Shown here piece after piece: positions 35,947 through 49,021 of a DNA stretch of 64,000 nt (the stretch's first letter is position 1; the number at the start of each line of letters is the position of its first letter). A model generated the notes under the pieces. It did not search any database, had not been told where the DNA came from, and saw only the letters and a program-made list of their open reading frames with translations. The translations under genes and the position numbers were made by a program. The DNA comes from Chondrosia reniformis (taxonomy: Eukaryota > Porifera > Demospongiae > Chondrillida > Chondrillidae), in the NCBI GenBank assembly GCA_947172415.1, contig OX359201.1, forward strand, positions 2,232,001 to 2,296,000, in the 5' to 3' direction.

Positions 35947-37709
35947 ATTCAGACTACATGAAGATCCACTTTATATACATGTATAGTTATATACTATATA
36001 TCATAAACAAAATATTATATATGGACCCATGCAATGGTCAGAGGATGAAGCATATTATATATACCAAACTTAATAGGTAAGAACAATTTCAGGAGTTCAA
36101 AATAGGAATAGGTATGCAATCATGCATAGAATGTCTGGTTTATCTCTTTACATGTTTGCCTTCCTTAGTATAGTCAAGTTATAGAAGGTCTAAACCTGGT
36201 AAACAGTCTCACTGAATAATGAAAGAGTAACAAGTCTGAATCCTCAAATAAACCCATTTTATATAATACCTAATCCCAGCCTATATGCGTGCATATGCTC
36301 AATAAAGTCTAGTATGTGCATGTATAGAAAAGTTCATTAAACATTTAGTAAATGGTAATCAAAAAGTAATAAAGTATTACCTTAATGTTTAGCTTTTAGT
36401 GGTTTTAGTTAAGTGTGTGGTTACTATAGTTCACTCACAGAATTAAGGCATTTCATTGGTTATAATTTGGTATTCCCTAACCATTTAAATAAAAATTAAA
36501 GTGTGTCTTTTAAATGTACATGCACATTCAAAAGTGACAAAGTACATACAATTATTTTATCATGAAATTCCACTGAAAATGAAGAGTCGTGATCCTTAAA
36601 TAAGTCATCCTAACCACTTAAGAGCAAATCAGCAAGGTGAGAGAGACTTGCAAATAAGTCATAATTAATATAAACAGAAACCAATGAAAGATTGAACATT
36701 TAATGCATGTGAAGCAGCAGTCCATAAGAACCAGTGGCAGTTACAAATTAGATAATACACTCTGTGGATAGATTACATAGTTAGCAATTGCAAGTTATTT
36801 GTAAACACAACTTTGTGACTATTGGCCTCTCTCAAAACTACCTCAGCTTAGAAATATATAGAGGAATTCTCACAAACAACAGTCTTCTGCTGTATACTTT
36901 GAAATGTACAAGATCCTATTAACTTAACTGTAAGCTACTTTCAAATTGTCTGTACACAACACCAAACATGGAACAAGAAGTCATTCATGATCGGTTTTTA
37001 TGTTTTAACAATGCTTAACTGATTGACTTCACTTTCAAAGTGTCTGAAAAGGGACAACAAATTACAAAATTTAAAAGTAGGAAATTCTCTAAACCAAAAG
37101 TGTATATATACAGTTCTGTATTCTTATATCTTCACAGTCTAGAGTCTATCAAATTGTGTAAGTAATTACATATATAAGAAGTCAAGGAAGTCAGTTTTCT
37201 TCGTGTGTGTATTATGAATTATGAATACATTGGGTATATACGTATGTTGGTTACTGAACTGACAGAGTTTACATTTATGTATGTATGTATACTTACATAT
37301 ATATTAAAATACATCTTCTACATGTATAAACAACTTCAAGAGAAAAATCAAATTTAAATGTAGGAAATTCTGGCATCCTAATATTATGAAACTAAACCAA
37401 AAGTGTATATAAATAAAAGCAATACAGCTCCGTATTCTTACATATATCTTTACAGTCTAGATACTATCAAATGTGTAAGTAATTATATAAAAGTCAAGGA
37501 AGTCATTTTTCTTCATGTGTAATTATGAATTATGAATACATTGGTTATTGGTCTGACAGATGTTTACATATACGTATACTTACATATATATTATAAGTAC
37601 ATATCTTTTTATATACATGTACTATAGTTTAAACAACTTCAAGACAATATCACCACTTTAAGATGTACAAGAATACAAATTATTACATTTTAATTTATCA
37701 TGCACACTG
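35947..37709. other. intergenic region between GPCR-like copy 4 and receptor F
   Basis: Copy of 13003-14753, with the single-unit version of the segment triplicated at 18183. No genes. Confidence 0.6.
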
Positions 37710-38069
37710 TCATGTACACTTTTCATACATAACTTCATTTGCATTGTCAGTTTTATCCTTTGTCATTGTAGAAGCATAAGCTGGGTTATGTTGAAGATCT
37801 ACACCAGCGCTGTAGGGGAAACAGAGAAAGCAGACATATACGAATTGCAATATTGAGTAGTAGAGTAGTATTCCTTAAGTATTGCAATACCTGCAAGAGT
37901 GACATTACTGTTGCAGACATTGTCATCCCTAATTCTATATTCATTGCTTAAATGATGTTTATATATTCATAATCAAATAATTGAATTCTTAAATGTATAC
38001 TCAATATATATTAATTCTATACGTATAAGCCTTAATCTAGACTCCTTTTTACAGTCTTAAATTTCATAT

Positions 38070-40382
38070 GAAAAATCTAAGATACCATTTTCCTACATGC
38101 TATATGCCTATTCTGTAAAAAGAGCCTATAGGGGAACTAAACCTAAAGAGAGCTTTAGATGAAGATACAGTAGTCTTTTCTTCCTTCTTTTCCCTTCTTT
38201 CATCTTCTTCTCCACTGGGTCAGACAGCCGTTTCTGGGAATTCCACCCTTCATCAGTGATCCTGGGAGTCTTTGTCTTTTTCTTTATCTTGATCTTCTGT
38301 GAATCCTTGGCTCACTATGCTAAATCTAGGGGCCTTATATACACTATTTTGGCGCCAAAAGTTAAATAAGGTGTTAACTAAGACACATGATGAAATTTAA
38401 TTTTATGAAAGGAATGTAGGTCCAATTAACTTTTATGAATTAATTATAAATCTATTAGTAATCTTGCTTGTACAGGTAAAACAGACTCAGCATAACTATA
38501 GACACAAGTAGGACATATTACGTAAGTCTACCCTTAGGTCTTCTAGTAGTAACATTTCTTTGGAGGTGGGGTAACACAATATGGGGTAACACAAGACAGT
38601 CCTTAAGCATACTAGCTACTTTTTGCTTATACTTGATTCTAACTAGAGGCTGCCGGGATAGGAAGGTTTTAAAGGTTGATTTTAGCTTAAAGTATTTGTA
38701 ACCCTGCTTAATAAGCCTACTGCATAACTGCAAACTTTTAGCCTGAAAACTGGAGAAGTCACTACATATTCTAGAATACCTAATTAGTTGTGAAATAAAG
38801 ACACCATAGGCTGGGGTATTAGGAATATTACTATCTAAATGGGGGAAATTTACTATATCAAAGTTAAAGTCCTCTCGCTTATCATATACTTTAGTGATAA
38901 ATTGATTGTTAGTAATGGTTATATCTAAGTCTAAAAAGGGGGATTTTTTAGGGCTGGTATTTGTCTTTTTAAGAATAAGTTCTTTGGGGTAAATATCACT
39001 AATTGACAGTTCAAAATCCTTGTTATTAATACATAAAAGGTCATCAATATACCTATAAGTATTGGAAAATTTAATAGCTAGGGTGATGTTATCCTTAAGT
39101 AGTCCTTTCATAAACTCATACTCATAGGCAAACAGAAAAAGATTAGCAACTACAGGGGCACAGTCAGTACCCATAGGGATACCTACACATTGCTTAAATA
39201 CAGAACCGTCTACACATACATAAATGTTGTCAATAAGGTAATTAAAGAGCTCTACTAAATGAACAGCTGTGACTGCTTTATTGGAGACATTGTTAGACCA
39301 AAAGGCTTTATCCTGACAGACTTCTATATATTGGGACTTTCTACAGGTATAGGCACTATGAATTAGGTTAGTAATCTTATCTTTTAGTAGATTATGGGGG
39401 ATCGCTGTATATAATGTAGAAAAATCAAAACTAGCTAGCTGGGCTTTTCTAGTGGGTATAGACCTAAGACTATCTAAGACTTCTAGTGAGTTTTCTACTA
39501 TCCAAAAGGCATTAACACCAGTATTCCTATATATACCTAGGCAGTATTCTCTAAAATGTTTGAGAATTAGTCTGAGCGCCGAATTTAGAAATCTAGAAAG
39601 GGGTTTGGTAGTACATTTGTGAGAGGCGGCTATGAATCTGTAGCTGTAAGGGTTCTTATGTAGCTTAGGCATCCAGTAAAAAGAGGGAAGGTTACACCAG
39701 TCTGGTTTAGGTTCTAAGTTCTCTAGTTTTAAGAAATCTATGTGTTTCCTAATTAACTGTTGGGGTTCTACTGTACATTTAGCATAAGTGGAGGTACTGC
39801 CTAGTTCTTCATTAATAATTTGTCTACAGTAGGACTTACATATAAAAATTATATTATTAGAGGCCTTATCGGCAGGGGCTATAACATACTTATCATGTAG
39901 GTCTGCTAAGAATTTCTTAATTTTAGGGCAAGTAAGGGTCTTCTTGGCTACTGAGGATTTGGTATACGATTTAGACAGCTTAGAGATCCTATCATTAATT
40001 TTCTTAAGTACAGCATTTTCCCACTCACTAAATACAGAAGTAGATACATTTTCTCTACGGGCCCAGGTAATTTTATATTTTCTAAGACCTTCCTTACACA
40101 TTTTTAAAGCAGTTACCCAATTAAAGTTATTAGGTTCTCTAAATTTTGGTCCTTTCTTAAGAAGTTTTCTAAGTTTTGGGTTACTAACAATACGTAGATC
40201 ACCTGTTAAAACATGGCCTAGGGGCTTGTAAATGATGGGGGACTTGTGACACTCACATGGTTCTGGTTTTCTAAAGACATCTGACTTAGAGGTTTGTGAA
40301 AAGTTAAAGATTTGAGGTCCTATTGGTTGGGTATACTTATATACTACACATGGGGGCTCTTTGTTTTGTATAAAGGGTGGGA
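38070..40382 (-). mobile_element. Penelope-like reverse transcriptase element, 5'-truncated
   Basis: Inserted sequence defined by comparison with receptor D: homology breaks after TTTCATATG at about 38069 and resumes at CTAGAGACAATAG near 40383, with about 330 bp of host sequence lost. The minus-strand frame (38518-40392) is open for 624 codons and reads into the flank without an initiating ATG, so the 5' end is missing. Reverse transcriptase motifs are clear: MPKLHKNPYSYRFIAAS, SFDFSTLYTAIP, GIPMGTDCAPVVANLF, YRYIDDLL and PFLDLDI. Their wording is that of Penelope-like elements. No GIY-YIG endonuclease is seen at the C terminus. The downstream 450 bp is non-coding. The DD of YRYIDD is intact. 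Confidence 0.75.
38518..40382 (-). CDS. reverse transcriptase ORF of the Penelope-like element
   Basis: About 620 residues open without a stop. An N-terminal basic region (KLRKLLKKGPKFREP) leads into the reverse transcriptase core. Motif order: ADKASNNIIF, MPKLHKNP, FDFSTLYTAIP, GIPMGTDCAPV, YRYIDDLL, PFLDLDI, then TPAYGVFISQLIRYSRICSDF. The catalytic Asp residues (FDF and IDD) are present. There is no ATG near the 5' end, because the element is truncated at its junction with receptor F. It copies RNA into DNA in the parent element; this copy is likely incapable of starting its own translation. Family assignment to Penelope-like is from motif wording and has not been tested by a tree. Confidence 0.75.
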
Positions 40383-41837
40383 CTAGAGACAATAGTGTAA
40401 CTTAAGAACACACTAAAATTAATAATGCATAGGCAACTTGCTCACTTTCATTATCAAGTTCTACAGACTGAGACTTTCCAACAGCATTCACTGCTACAAG
40501 TGTCATGTAATATGTAGCATCTTCCATGAGTTTTGTTAACTTGTAGTGTGTGTTGTTAGTTGTAATGTTAGTCACATTGAAAGTGCAAGTCTTGTCCATT
40601 GTATAACTCAATTCATACCAAGTAACTCCATCACATGTAGTTGGAGGTGACTCATCCCATTCAATATAGACAGATGTTGTTGTTGCTTGTTCTGTTATTT
40701 CTCTCAATCCTATTGGCTCACTTGGTGCTATACAGAATAGTTCATGGTGATTTATATAGATCATTGACATTACGCAATAAATGATAATTAAACATTCATC
40801 TCTGTGAGTGAATCAGTGAGGAGAGTAAAATATACGTATAAAAGTGGTTACTGATATGATTATATACCTCTCTCTGTTCCCAAACAAATTTCTAGCACAT
40901 TTGATGGTTCTGACATTGTACCAGTATCAGTGTTAGCTGAGTTGACTGCCCTCACTCTCATGTAGTATGTAGGGAACTCTGGTCCTGTCCAGTTGTAGTA
41001 TGTTAAGCTATTTTGGGTTAATACCGTTCCACTGATTGTGGTAAAGGTACTGTTTGTAGTGTACTCAATCTCATAAGAAGTGATCACTCCATTTGGATTA
41101 ACAGGAGGTAGCCAGTTCAACTCAACTCCATTTTCAATATCTCTTGTCATTCTCAGCAGACGTGGAGGACTAGGAACTGAATGGAGAAACAGATTCTGTT
41201 ATGTAGTTATAGTTTTACATTAACTCACTGTCATCTTCTGTTTTAACTGTCTTCTCTATGGGTTGACTGACTCCACTACCATCTGTAGCCCACACTCTAA
41301 TCATGTATCTACTTCCAGCTGTCAGCTTGTTCAGAGTAACACTTGTATTGTCAGATCCACCCAACCTCATGTAGGTTGGTGTGACTGGTACTGAGAAGTC
41401 CAGTCTTTCATAACTGATGTAATATCCAGAGCTTCTACTAACACTAGTCCAACTGAGTGTAATGGAATGTTGAGTGAGTTGTGTCACTGAAAGGTCATTA
41501 GTGGAGGAGAGAGAGGAAGTATCTACAGCAAAATTATATATCATTCATATATCATGCATTCACTAAGGAATTTAAAGTCCTATATACTAAAAGTAAAAAT
41601 ATAATTTTATAAAGGGCTACTCTGTTAGCTACGTATATAACCATCTGTACATGTGCAGTTTCGTAAAATTGCATCTGCAATAGTACATGAAAAACAAACT
41701 TCATAGAAACATTCATATCAATATGTAGTAAGTAATAGGATGTTTGGTGTGTGGCTGAGTATTATTATGGCTCGGAAGTGTGGACTATAGTTTAGTATAA
41801 TTACTTCGGCAGATATATTAGGTGGTGGGCTATAATA

Positions 41838-41985
41838 AATCAATCAATCAATCAATATCTTATTTTAGGAGGGAGGGCCTATTAGCTAACATAGCTACTT
41901 TACAAGGAGCCCACCATATAGGTATATACAATATGGATTTGAGAATATAATTAAATTTTTAAATAGTATTATGTAATAAGTTTAA
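41838..41985 (-). mobile_element. LINE 3'-end fragment with (TTGA)n tail in receptor F intron
   Basis: Same insertion as in receptor E at 31256. The shared breakpoints mean that E and F derive from one ancestor that carried it. Right edge approximate. Confidence 0.5.
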
Positions 41986-42291
41986 TTAATTAAACAAACC
42001 ATTAATTTATTAAATGGTTAGAAAACATTTATGGTCTTAATTGTAACTAAAACGGATATATACTCTATCAGCATTTGAGCAGGAATTCCAGAAACTTTCT
42101 TCAGGGTCTCTAAATATTACTGGCAACAAAGAAAATGATTTGCAATGCATAAGGTTTACTTCGCTTCCTGTATTAACTTATTATCACCATATATCCTATA
42201 ATCAGTGATTCACAATGTATATGGTAGAAAATTTTCTCCCATCATTAGCTCGTTACCCTGGCAATGGGAGAAATAGAAATATTTATACCCT

Positions 42292-42305
42292 GTTGCCATG
42301 GCAAC
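42292..42305. promoter_or_regulatory. perfect X-box dyad in receptor F intron
   Basis: GTTGCCATGGCAAC, identical to the receptor E site. A second related site, CGTTACCCTGGCAATGG, lies near 42251. Confidence 0.45.
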
Positions 42306-43633
42306 TGACTGGTTAATGGTGGGGTATTTGTCTTATTATCACATAAAAGTCGAACAGGATGTGGATGTAAATCAATTAGTCAGTCAACTTTTACAGCATT
42401 GCATCACTGAAAATTAATATCATCACACTATGGACAAAGCAGAGAAATGAGTTACAGTCCATGGACTGAGCCAGAAAAAAATTCTCAATCAGCAAGAGTA
42501 CATGAAATAAATATTCTACATAATGCTAACTTGGACTGCCAAACATTCCAAACCATGCTGTACTCTGATTTCCTTGACAGTAGAATTCTTCATTTGAAGG
42601 ATTCAGAGGAATTTTTCTTGTTAGCAGATTATATTGAGTGTAATTATATGATACATAAGAGTGACCTGAGAAGGGCACTTTAGTTCCATTTCTATAATAC
42701 CATGACACTTGACCTGCACTACTGTGACATCGGATGCGATATTTAGTATTCCCTCGCACTAATATTGGAGTTCCATCAGTGACAAAACTGTTTCTTGGGA
42801 AGTAGCTTTTTCTGAATTGATTATATATTGCTATTCCACCTGTAAATAATATGTACATAAGAAAAAATGTATATACAGCATTTACAACATGACGCCTCTT
42901 TTAGCTGGTCTATATTATAAGAATGAGACCATCATGAAAAGAAACGTTTATATAATATCTTTGCCTCCATTAAGTGTCTTGGCTTGCCTTGTAAGTTTAA
43001 AAATTGTCTCTCGAAGTGTTTGAATGTTATAGGCATCAATCAATAAAATTAAATTAAATGGCAATCATACAAAGAAGTAAACAAACCTGTAACACTGATC
43101 CTGTGAGTATCACTCCCCAGTATCACTCCATCACTTCTATTAGATACATTACACTGGTAGTCTCCATTATCCCCATTATGTACTATATCCACTACTACTG
43201 TGTTGTTGTACTGCCTCCTTGAACCAGGCTGTGACGGTTCTGATGGATTGTCACAAGTACTTCCACTAGCACATGTCCAACTGTAAGTCAGTTCACTTCC
43301 ATAAGGTACTCCAACCACTCTACACACCAAAACCACTGTTGTTCCTTGTTCCACTTCAAAAGTGTTTGGATAGGCATCGATCTTAACTGTAACATTAACT
43401 GTGAAACACATATGTATATCAGATATTTTACAACACGGATACAGTAACCTATACAGGTGTAATTTGTGATATATCTAACGTGGTAGCTCTTCTTACCTTG
43501 GATGTTGCCTGGTCGGGAAGAGCAAACTTGACCAGTTAAAAGACCTGAAGGAAATTGATCAACTGAACTAAAACGCCTAAGATTTACCTTCAAAGAAGAG
43601 TGTGACAATTATTCCTGCGTAGTAAGTTTCCAT

Positions 43634-45709
43634 TCAAGTTAACAATCAACAACAATAAAATGCAATAGGGAACTGTAAACTGGTTTAAGTGTAGCTGTAG
43701 GAACAATAATAAATCACGTGTGTAACTCGTGCTGCATGCACTAGCAGACTCGGGGACGGTCCAGAATTTCGTAAAGAGGAGCGTGACAGAAAGGATTAAC
43801 ATGGGGGTTAGGGAATCAATAAAAACATCAACTATATATAGTCAGTGTATGTAGAGTGTGTTAAATATGATATAGCTGTATATAGGAACTATAATAAATG
43901 AAGTGTAACTCGTGCTGCATCCATTATACAACAGACTCAGGGACGGATCATTAGTAAAAGGGATTGTTAATTACAAGAGTAAGAGTGTGACAGAAAGAAG
44001 AGGTGAGTTAGGAAAATAGTATATATCCTCTCAGAGGGAGTACTTGAAGCAAACAGAAACCCCACCCCCTAAATCTACCACTGTACAAGGTCAAGTTTAC
44101 TAATTCATTAAATACAATTTTCTATTATGTTATAGGTATTCACTCATATATTAGCACAAGTTATATAATGATGTTGTGTGTATATATACGTGTGTTCACT
44201 AACTATATAGAGTCACTGTATATGACAATTATGTCAAATATGTAAGTATATAGCTGTTGTATTCTTATATAAACAAGAATGTATTATTTTTACCAAATCC
44301 TATATGGCTTTACAGAACATAAGTGTGGATAGGGATGTAATATATACTTTTTGCATGGCCTTATATAAACTTACTGTGTGGTTTTACAGTGTTATATCTC
44401 TCTATGTATATATGTAGTTGAGAGATGTCCTGAGAGATGTGGCCACTCTGATCAAAGTGTACTGGAGTTGTTTTGAATGTATGACTTGAACACACAACAG
44501 CTCTAAATAGTATACATAACTAATATTAGACATTTGTATACTATATACTGTATATACGTATACAAATATACATATTGAATGCCTTTGACCTTGAGATGTA
44601 TAAAACACTCTACATGTATATGGTACAATATTTAATTATTTACGATATTTAATGTGGCATACTGTACCTCAATTATCTTGCCATCATTAATATTGACTGT
44701 TAATTTGACAGGCTACTTAGATTTTTCATTGTTTAGGAAATATACATAAATATAATGTAAATGACAAACACTTCATACTGGCAGTTATTTGCCACTGCTA
44801 TATAGGTGGTTGCTATGTGTATTGAGTGACAATAAAATTGCTATTTGTTGTGAGATTGTGGGTTTGTTTGTGGTTGTGGGTTAAAGAGGTTGGAGTTATA
44901 GCAAGAGACAGAGTGCTACACCTTCCACAGGGAATAAGACAGAGAAGATCAGTACAAGAAGTTGCACAAGACAGCAATTTGTGGAGGAAGATACGCATGA
45001 CTAACTGAATTGAACTTTTGTGACTGTCTGACTGTGTCTGCTTTCTGTTATGTATGGCCCTACGTGCCACACCAGGCATAAGGGTAATTAATTGATTGAT
45101 TGATTTGTTGTGAGAGGTGAAACTTTCCCTTCAGATGGCGATTAATGGATTCAGTGAGATTCAATTATATACACCCCGCCCAGTTGCACCTGGCCAGTTC
45201 AATTCTAAGCAACATTAGCAAAATCAATCTTCATACTTTTGATCGGCAAATAAATCACATAAAACACCCCCATTTCGGGATGTCACTGATTGTTAAGTAA
45301 CATCGATCCCTCGGGTGTGATAACAAATACATAATCATCTCGTTACCATGATAATGAGGGATATATAGATATATAAATAACTTGCTAGCTATTTACAATC
45401 CTTTCAAAAGATAAATTCAACTCAGTTAGAAGGAATCCTTACTCTTTTAGATACGTATTAACAAACTGTTAAAAAGGAAAAAGAATGTGTTAGATTTACT
45501 TCACTTCCTGTATTAACTTGCTAATGCTGTTTATTAGCAATTCATGGCAGATAATTTACCAATATCATCTCGTTGCCCTGGTAATGGGGGATATATAATT
45601 AATATACTATTTACAAACTATGTAATTGTGTGATTTTGTAAAAATGCACATTCTCCAATAGTACTGCAATAGACAAAGTACATGAAAACACATTGCACAT
45701 AATGCTAAC
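43634..45709 (-). promoter_or_regulatory. receptor F 5' flank and remains of the receptor G 3' half
   Basis: CACGTG at 43715-43720, 82 bases from the receptor F ATG. A second flank-like copy follows from 43778 (matching 1-835), with the ATCAAAG block at about 44412-44500. From about 45480 the sequence matches the receptor intron between the first FN3 exon and Ig2, so the FN3, TM and tail exons of receptor G are deleted. A LINE 3' end lies at 44855-45102. Otherwise no coding exon. Confidence 0.45.
44855..45102 (+). mobile_element. 5'-truncated LINE 3' end with 12-bp target duplication
   Basis: The 12-mer ATTTGTTGTGAG flanks the 248-bp insert at 44843-44854 and 45103-45114. The plus-strand reading is the last part of a LINE reverse transcriptase protein (ARDRVLHLPQG, then DSNLWRKIRMTN and a stop), followed by a short 3' end and a (TTGA)n tail. 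Receptor H has the corresponding site without the insert near 51750. Confidence 0.75.
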
Positions 45710-46946
45710 TTGGCCGGATTGACAAACATTCCAAACCAAGCTGTCCTCTGATTTCGTTTACGGTAGAATTTTTCATTTGAGGGATTCATAGACATTGATC
45801 TTGTTAACTGATTCCACCTTTGAGGACTATAATATGATGAATAAGAGTGACCTGAGAAGGGAGGTTTAGTTCTATTTCTATAATACCATGACACTTGATC
45901 TGCACCACTACTGTGACAGAAGACACGATATCTAGTATTCGCTTGCACTAATATTGGAGTTCCATCAGTGACAAAACTGTTTCTTGGAAAGTAGGTTCCA
46001 GGATATTGTGAAATTGCTTTAATATATATGGCTACACCAGCTGTAAATAAACATGGTAATGTGTGTGTTTATTAAAATTACAGTTTATTTACTATAATAT
46101 GTATATATGCACAGTAACAATACATGTATATGTAATACTAAGAAATAATGATTATTGGTCTAAGGAATACTGGCTTATTATATATGTATACTACGTGCAA
46201 CATCTATATAATTAACCTTCTCCATTAAGCCCACCAAGCATGATTCTAAACAATACCCATACAGCCTTAATAATTGCTTGAACATTAATTTAAAAATCCA
46301 ACTTGAATAATAAACTCTATTAAATGGTAATCATACAAAGAAGTAAACAAACCTGTAACACTGATCCTGTGAGTATCACTCCCCAGTATCACTCCATCCC
46401 TTCTATTAGATACACTACACTGGTAGTCTCCACTGTCCCATTCCTTTACTATATCCACTACTACTGTATTGTAGTACTGCCTCCTTGAACCATGCTGTGA
46501 TGGTTCTGATGGATTATCACAAGTACTTCCACTAGCACATGTCCAGCTGTAAGTCAGTTCACTTCCATAAGGTACTCCAACCACTCTACACACCAAAACC
46601 ACTGTTGTTCCTTACTCCACTTCAGTAGTGTTTGGATAGGTATCGATCTTAACTGTAACTTTAACTGCGAAACACAAAATTTAATGCCATGAGATATTTT
46701 ACAAGACACACAGTAGCTGTAATTTGTGATATACTTTCTAACGAGTACTCTGTAATAGCTCTTCTTACCTTGGATGTTGCCTGGTCGGGAAGAACAAACC
46801 TGACCAGTTAAATGACCTGAAGGAAATTGATCAAATTATTTGAAATTGAACCAACAGATTTAGTTATGATATATTTATACTTAAAACGTCTAAAATTTAC
46901 CTTTGAAGAAGAGTGTGACAATTATTCCTGTGTAGTAAGTTACCAT
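45710..46946 (-). pseudogene. Receptor G: decayed 5' half (start, Ig1, Ig2)
   Basis: Exons: 46901-46946, 46769-46816, 46353-46652, 45710-46040. FN3, TM and tail exons are deleted. Lesions in what remains: a CAA to TAA stop in Ig1 at 46612-46614 (EVE then stop); loss of the second Ig2 cysteine (KFYRKRNQR where others have EFYCQGNQR); and a 4-base CCGG insertion near the Ig2 donor (about 45715), which makes the exon 331 nt and shifts the frame. The nearby E-box is mutated to CACATG. This is the most decayed full-domain copy in the array. Confidence 0.9.
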
Positions 46947-49021
46947 TCTTATCAAGTTAACGATCAATAATCATACAACAATAGGAACTGTAAACTGGTT
47001 TAAGTGTAGCTGCATGTAGGAACAATAACAAATCACATGTGTAACTCGTGCTGCATGCACTAGCAGACTCAGGGATAAACAGGGGATTTAGGGAATTAGT
47101 ATAAACATACGTATCTATTTATGTTTTTTATTTTTCTATTTAGTATATAAAGGGGGATTGCAAATTACAAGCTATGTAGGAGTGTGATAGAAAGTATAGA
47201 AGAGGTAGGTTAGAAAAATAATGCTCTCAGAGGGAGTACTTCAAGCACCCAGAAACCCCACCCCCTAAATCTACCACTGTGCAAGGTCATTACAAGATGT
47301 CAATACATTAAGTACAATTTTCTATATTATGTTATAGGTATTCACTCTTATATATAATCAGCACAGTGATGTTATATACGTATATAGTGATGTTGTGTTT
47401 AGACATATGTTCACTAACTAGATTAAGTGTATATGACAATTATTATTAGTATATAACTGTTGTACACATTGTTTACCAAATCCTATAGGGTTTTACAGAA
47501 CATAAGTGTGGATAGGGATGTAATATAAACTCTTTGCAGTGTATATAAAAAACTTAGGTATATATGTAGTTGGAAATGTCCGGCCATTCTCATCAAAGTG
47601 TACCTTAATTAAACTGAATGTATGTGAAGCTGTGAATGGTATTTATAGTATGTATATGCATGCAGTTGGATACGTATACACATACATATTTGATTTATTG
47701 CTGAATTTTTGTTAAGAAATATTTTACTTGAGTAATCTATCTCAATTCCTGAGCAATAGTTAGTGTATGCCTTTGATATGGTTGAGCCTTGACATGTATA
47801 AAGATATTAACATAATGGTAACAGGAGGTTTTTATACATGTGTACCTTAAAGTTTCATGATCAGTTCCTTCTATGTTGCTGTCCTTAGCACTTTACAAGG
47901 GTGTATCTCTTATATAGATAGGACAAAGCAAATTTGTTAATATCAATAGCCAATTAAAAACTTATTGAATTTACAGACATTGAAAAAGAATAATTGCGTT
48001 ATACATATGCATGAAGCACTTATACGAGTTAGGGTCCTGATGTAGTGATTGTGTGCGTGTATATATTTGCTGGATTACAAAAGTAATATAATATTTTAGA
48101 TTGAAATTATCATAAGAATATTGTTTAAAGACTATATAGGATGGAGATTTCTGCATGCTATTGTAATTATTATATATGCAAAAATTTGTGGTATAATCAA
48201 AATCATTCAAAAAGCAATACATAGGACTTTACATATGTATGTATGTAAAGTCACATGTTCCCCTGCAATTTCATGTTTATACAAAAAGCATTGCCTGTCC
48301 ATTTTCTGTGATAAGAAATAAGAGAATTCTTACAAACAACAGCCTTCTGTTACATACTTTGCATTATCAAGATCTAAAAAATCCTGCTATCTACATAACT
48401 GTTGTGTAGGCTACTTTTAAATTACCTGTACATAACACCAACAAGGAATTAGAAGGCATGCAGTTTTTATATAATTTGACAGGCACAATGCTAAACTGTT
48501 TCACTTATAGTACAAATTTACACACTTGAGAAAGTAGGAAATTCCACCATACAGTCTACAATTGTGAAACTAGACCAAGGATATACATAATTTTAAAGCA
48601 ATGTAGTATTTTGTAGTAGGGACTGTATATATACATTACAATATTCTTATAAAGATATAAAGATGTTATGATCACATGTGTAAGAAGCCAAGGAAGTCTG
48701 TATTCTTATGTTATAATGATATATATGTTGAGTAACTGATTTATGCACATTCTGGTCTCAGACTGATAATATATGGCAAGTTTTAAAAAGGCATTTTAAT
48801 GCATTTCATAAATTCTGTGAATTAAAAATATCAATTTGGAAAGCCAAAATAACATCAATTTTACACATACGAGTTTCAACAACTTCAAGACAAATTTCCA
48901 CTCTGTAAGGAATGTTTCTCAATGACTATTATAATCTGTATATAAAGTATAACATATTTTAAACATCAGTATTAAACTTTAAAGCATTTGTTTTTAAATT
49001 AGCTAGTATACACACTGCATA
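46947..49021. repeat. segmental duplication, right copy (partner 6700-9270)
   Basis: Holds the receptor G 5' flank (ATCAAAG block at about 47566-47625) and the long AT-rich stretch leading to the receptor H tail exon; the duplication itself runs to about 49545. Open frames at 47971-48222 and on the opposite strand have partners at 7790-7984 and 7871-8068 but differ by indels that change the frame, so I reject them as genes. Confidence 0.8.

Larger units (their letters stand above)
33385..37900. repeat. segmental duplication, unit 3, carrying an RTE insertion
   Basis: Third copy of the 11207 block, at an offset of about 22174 bases from unit 1. It contains the GPCR-like copy 4, the intergenic repeat and the receptor F tail exon. 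It shares the 6-base CTGCAG duplication with unit 1, not with unit 2, so units 1 and 3 are closer here. Confidence 0.85.
37710..43633 (-). pseudogene. Receptor F: TM exon replaced by a retroelement
   Basis: Exons present, 5' to 3': 43588-43633, 43497-43544, 43087-43386, 42531-42839, 41229-41522, 40868-41176, 40446-40727; then optional exon 37891-37946 and tail 37710-37809. Signal peptide, Ig1, Ig2 and all three FN3 exons have open frames. The TM exon and about 330 bp around it are missing, replaced by 38070-40382. Splicing FN3-3 to the tail would break frame. Splicing to the 56-nt exon in the other phase gives a short soluble C terminus, TMNIELGMTMSATVMSLLQ, and a stop in the next exon. So F could only make a secreted ectodomain. 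Ig2 starts differently (GGIAIYNQFRKSYFP), and the end is FGSPS where others have FVNPS. Confidence 0.75.

Noticed and set aside
39944-40231. Plus-strand frame opposite the Penelope-like reverse transcriptase
   Set aside because: It is antisense to a 624-codon frame with clear reverse transcriptase motifs.
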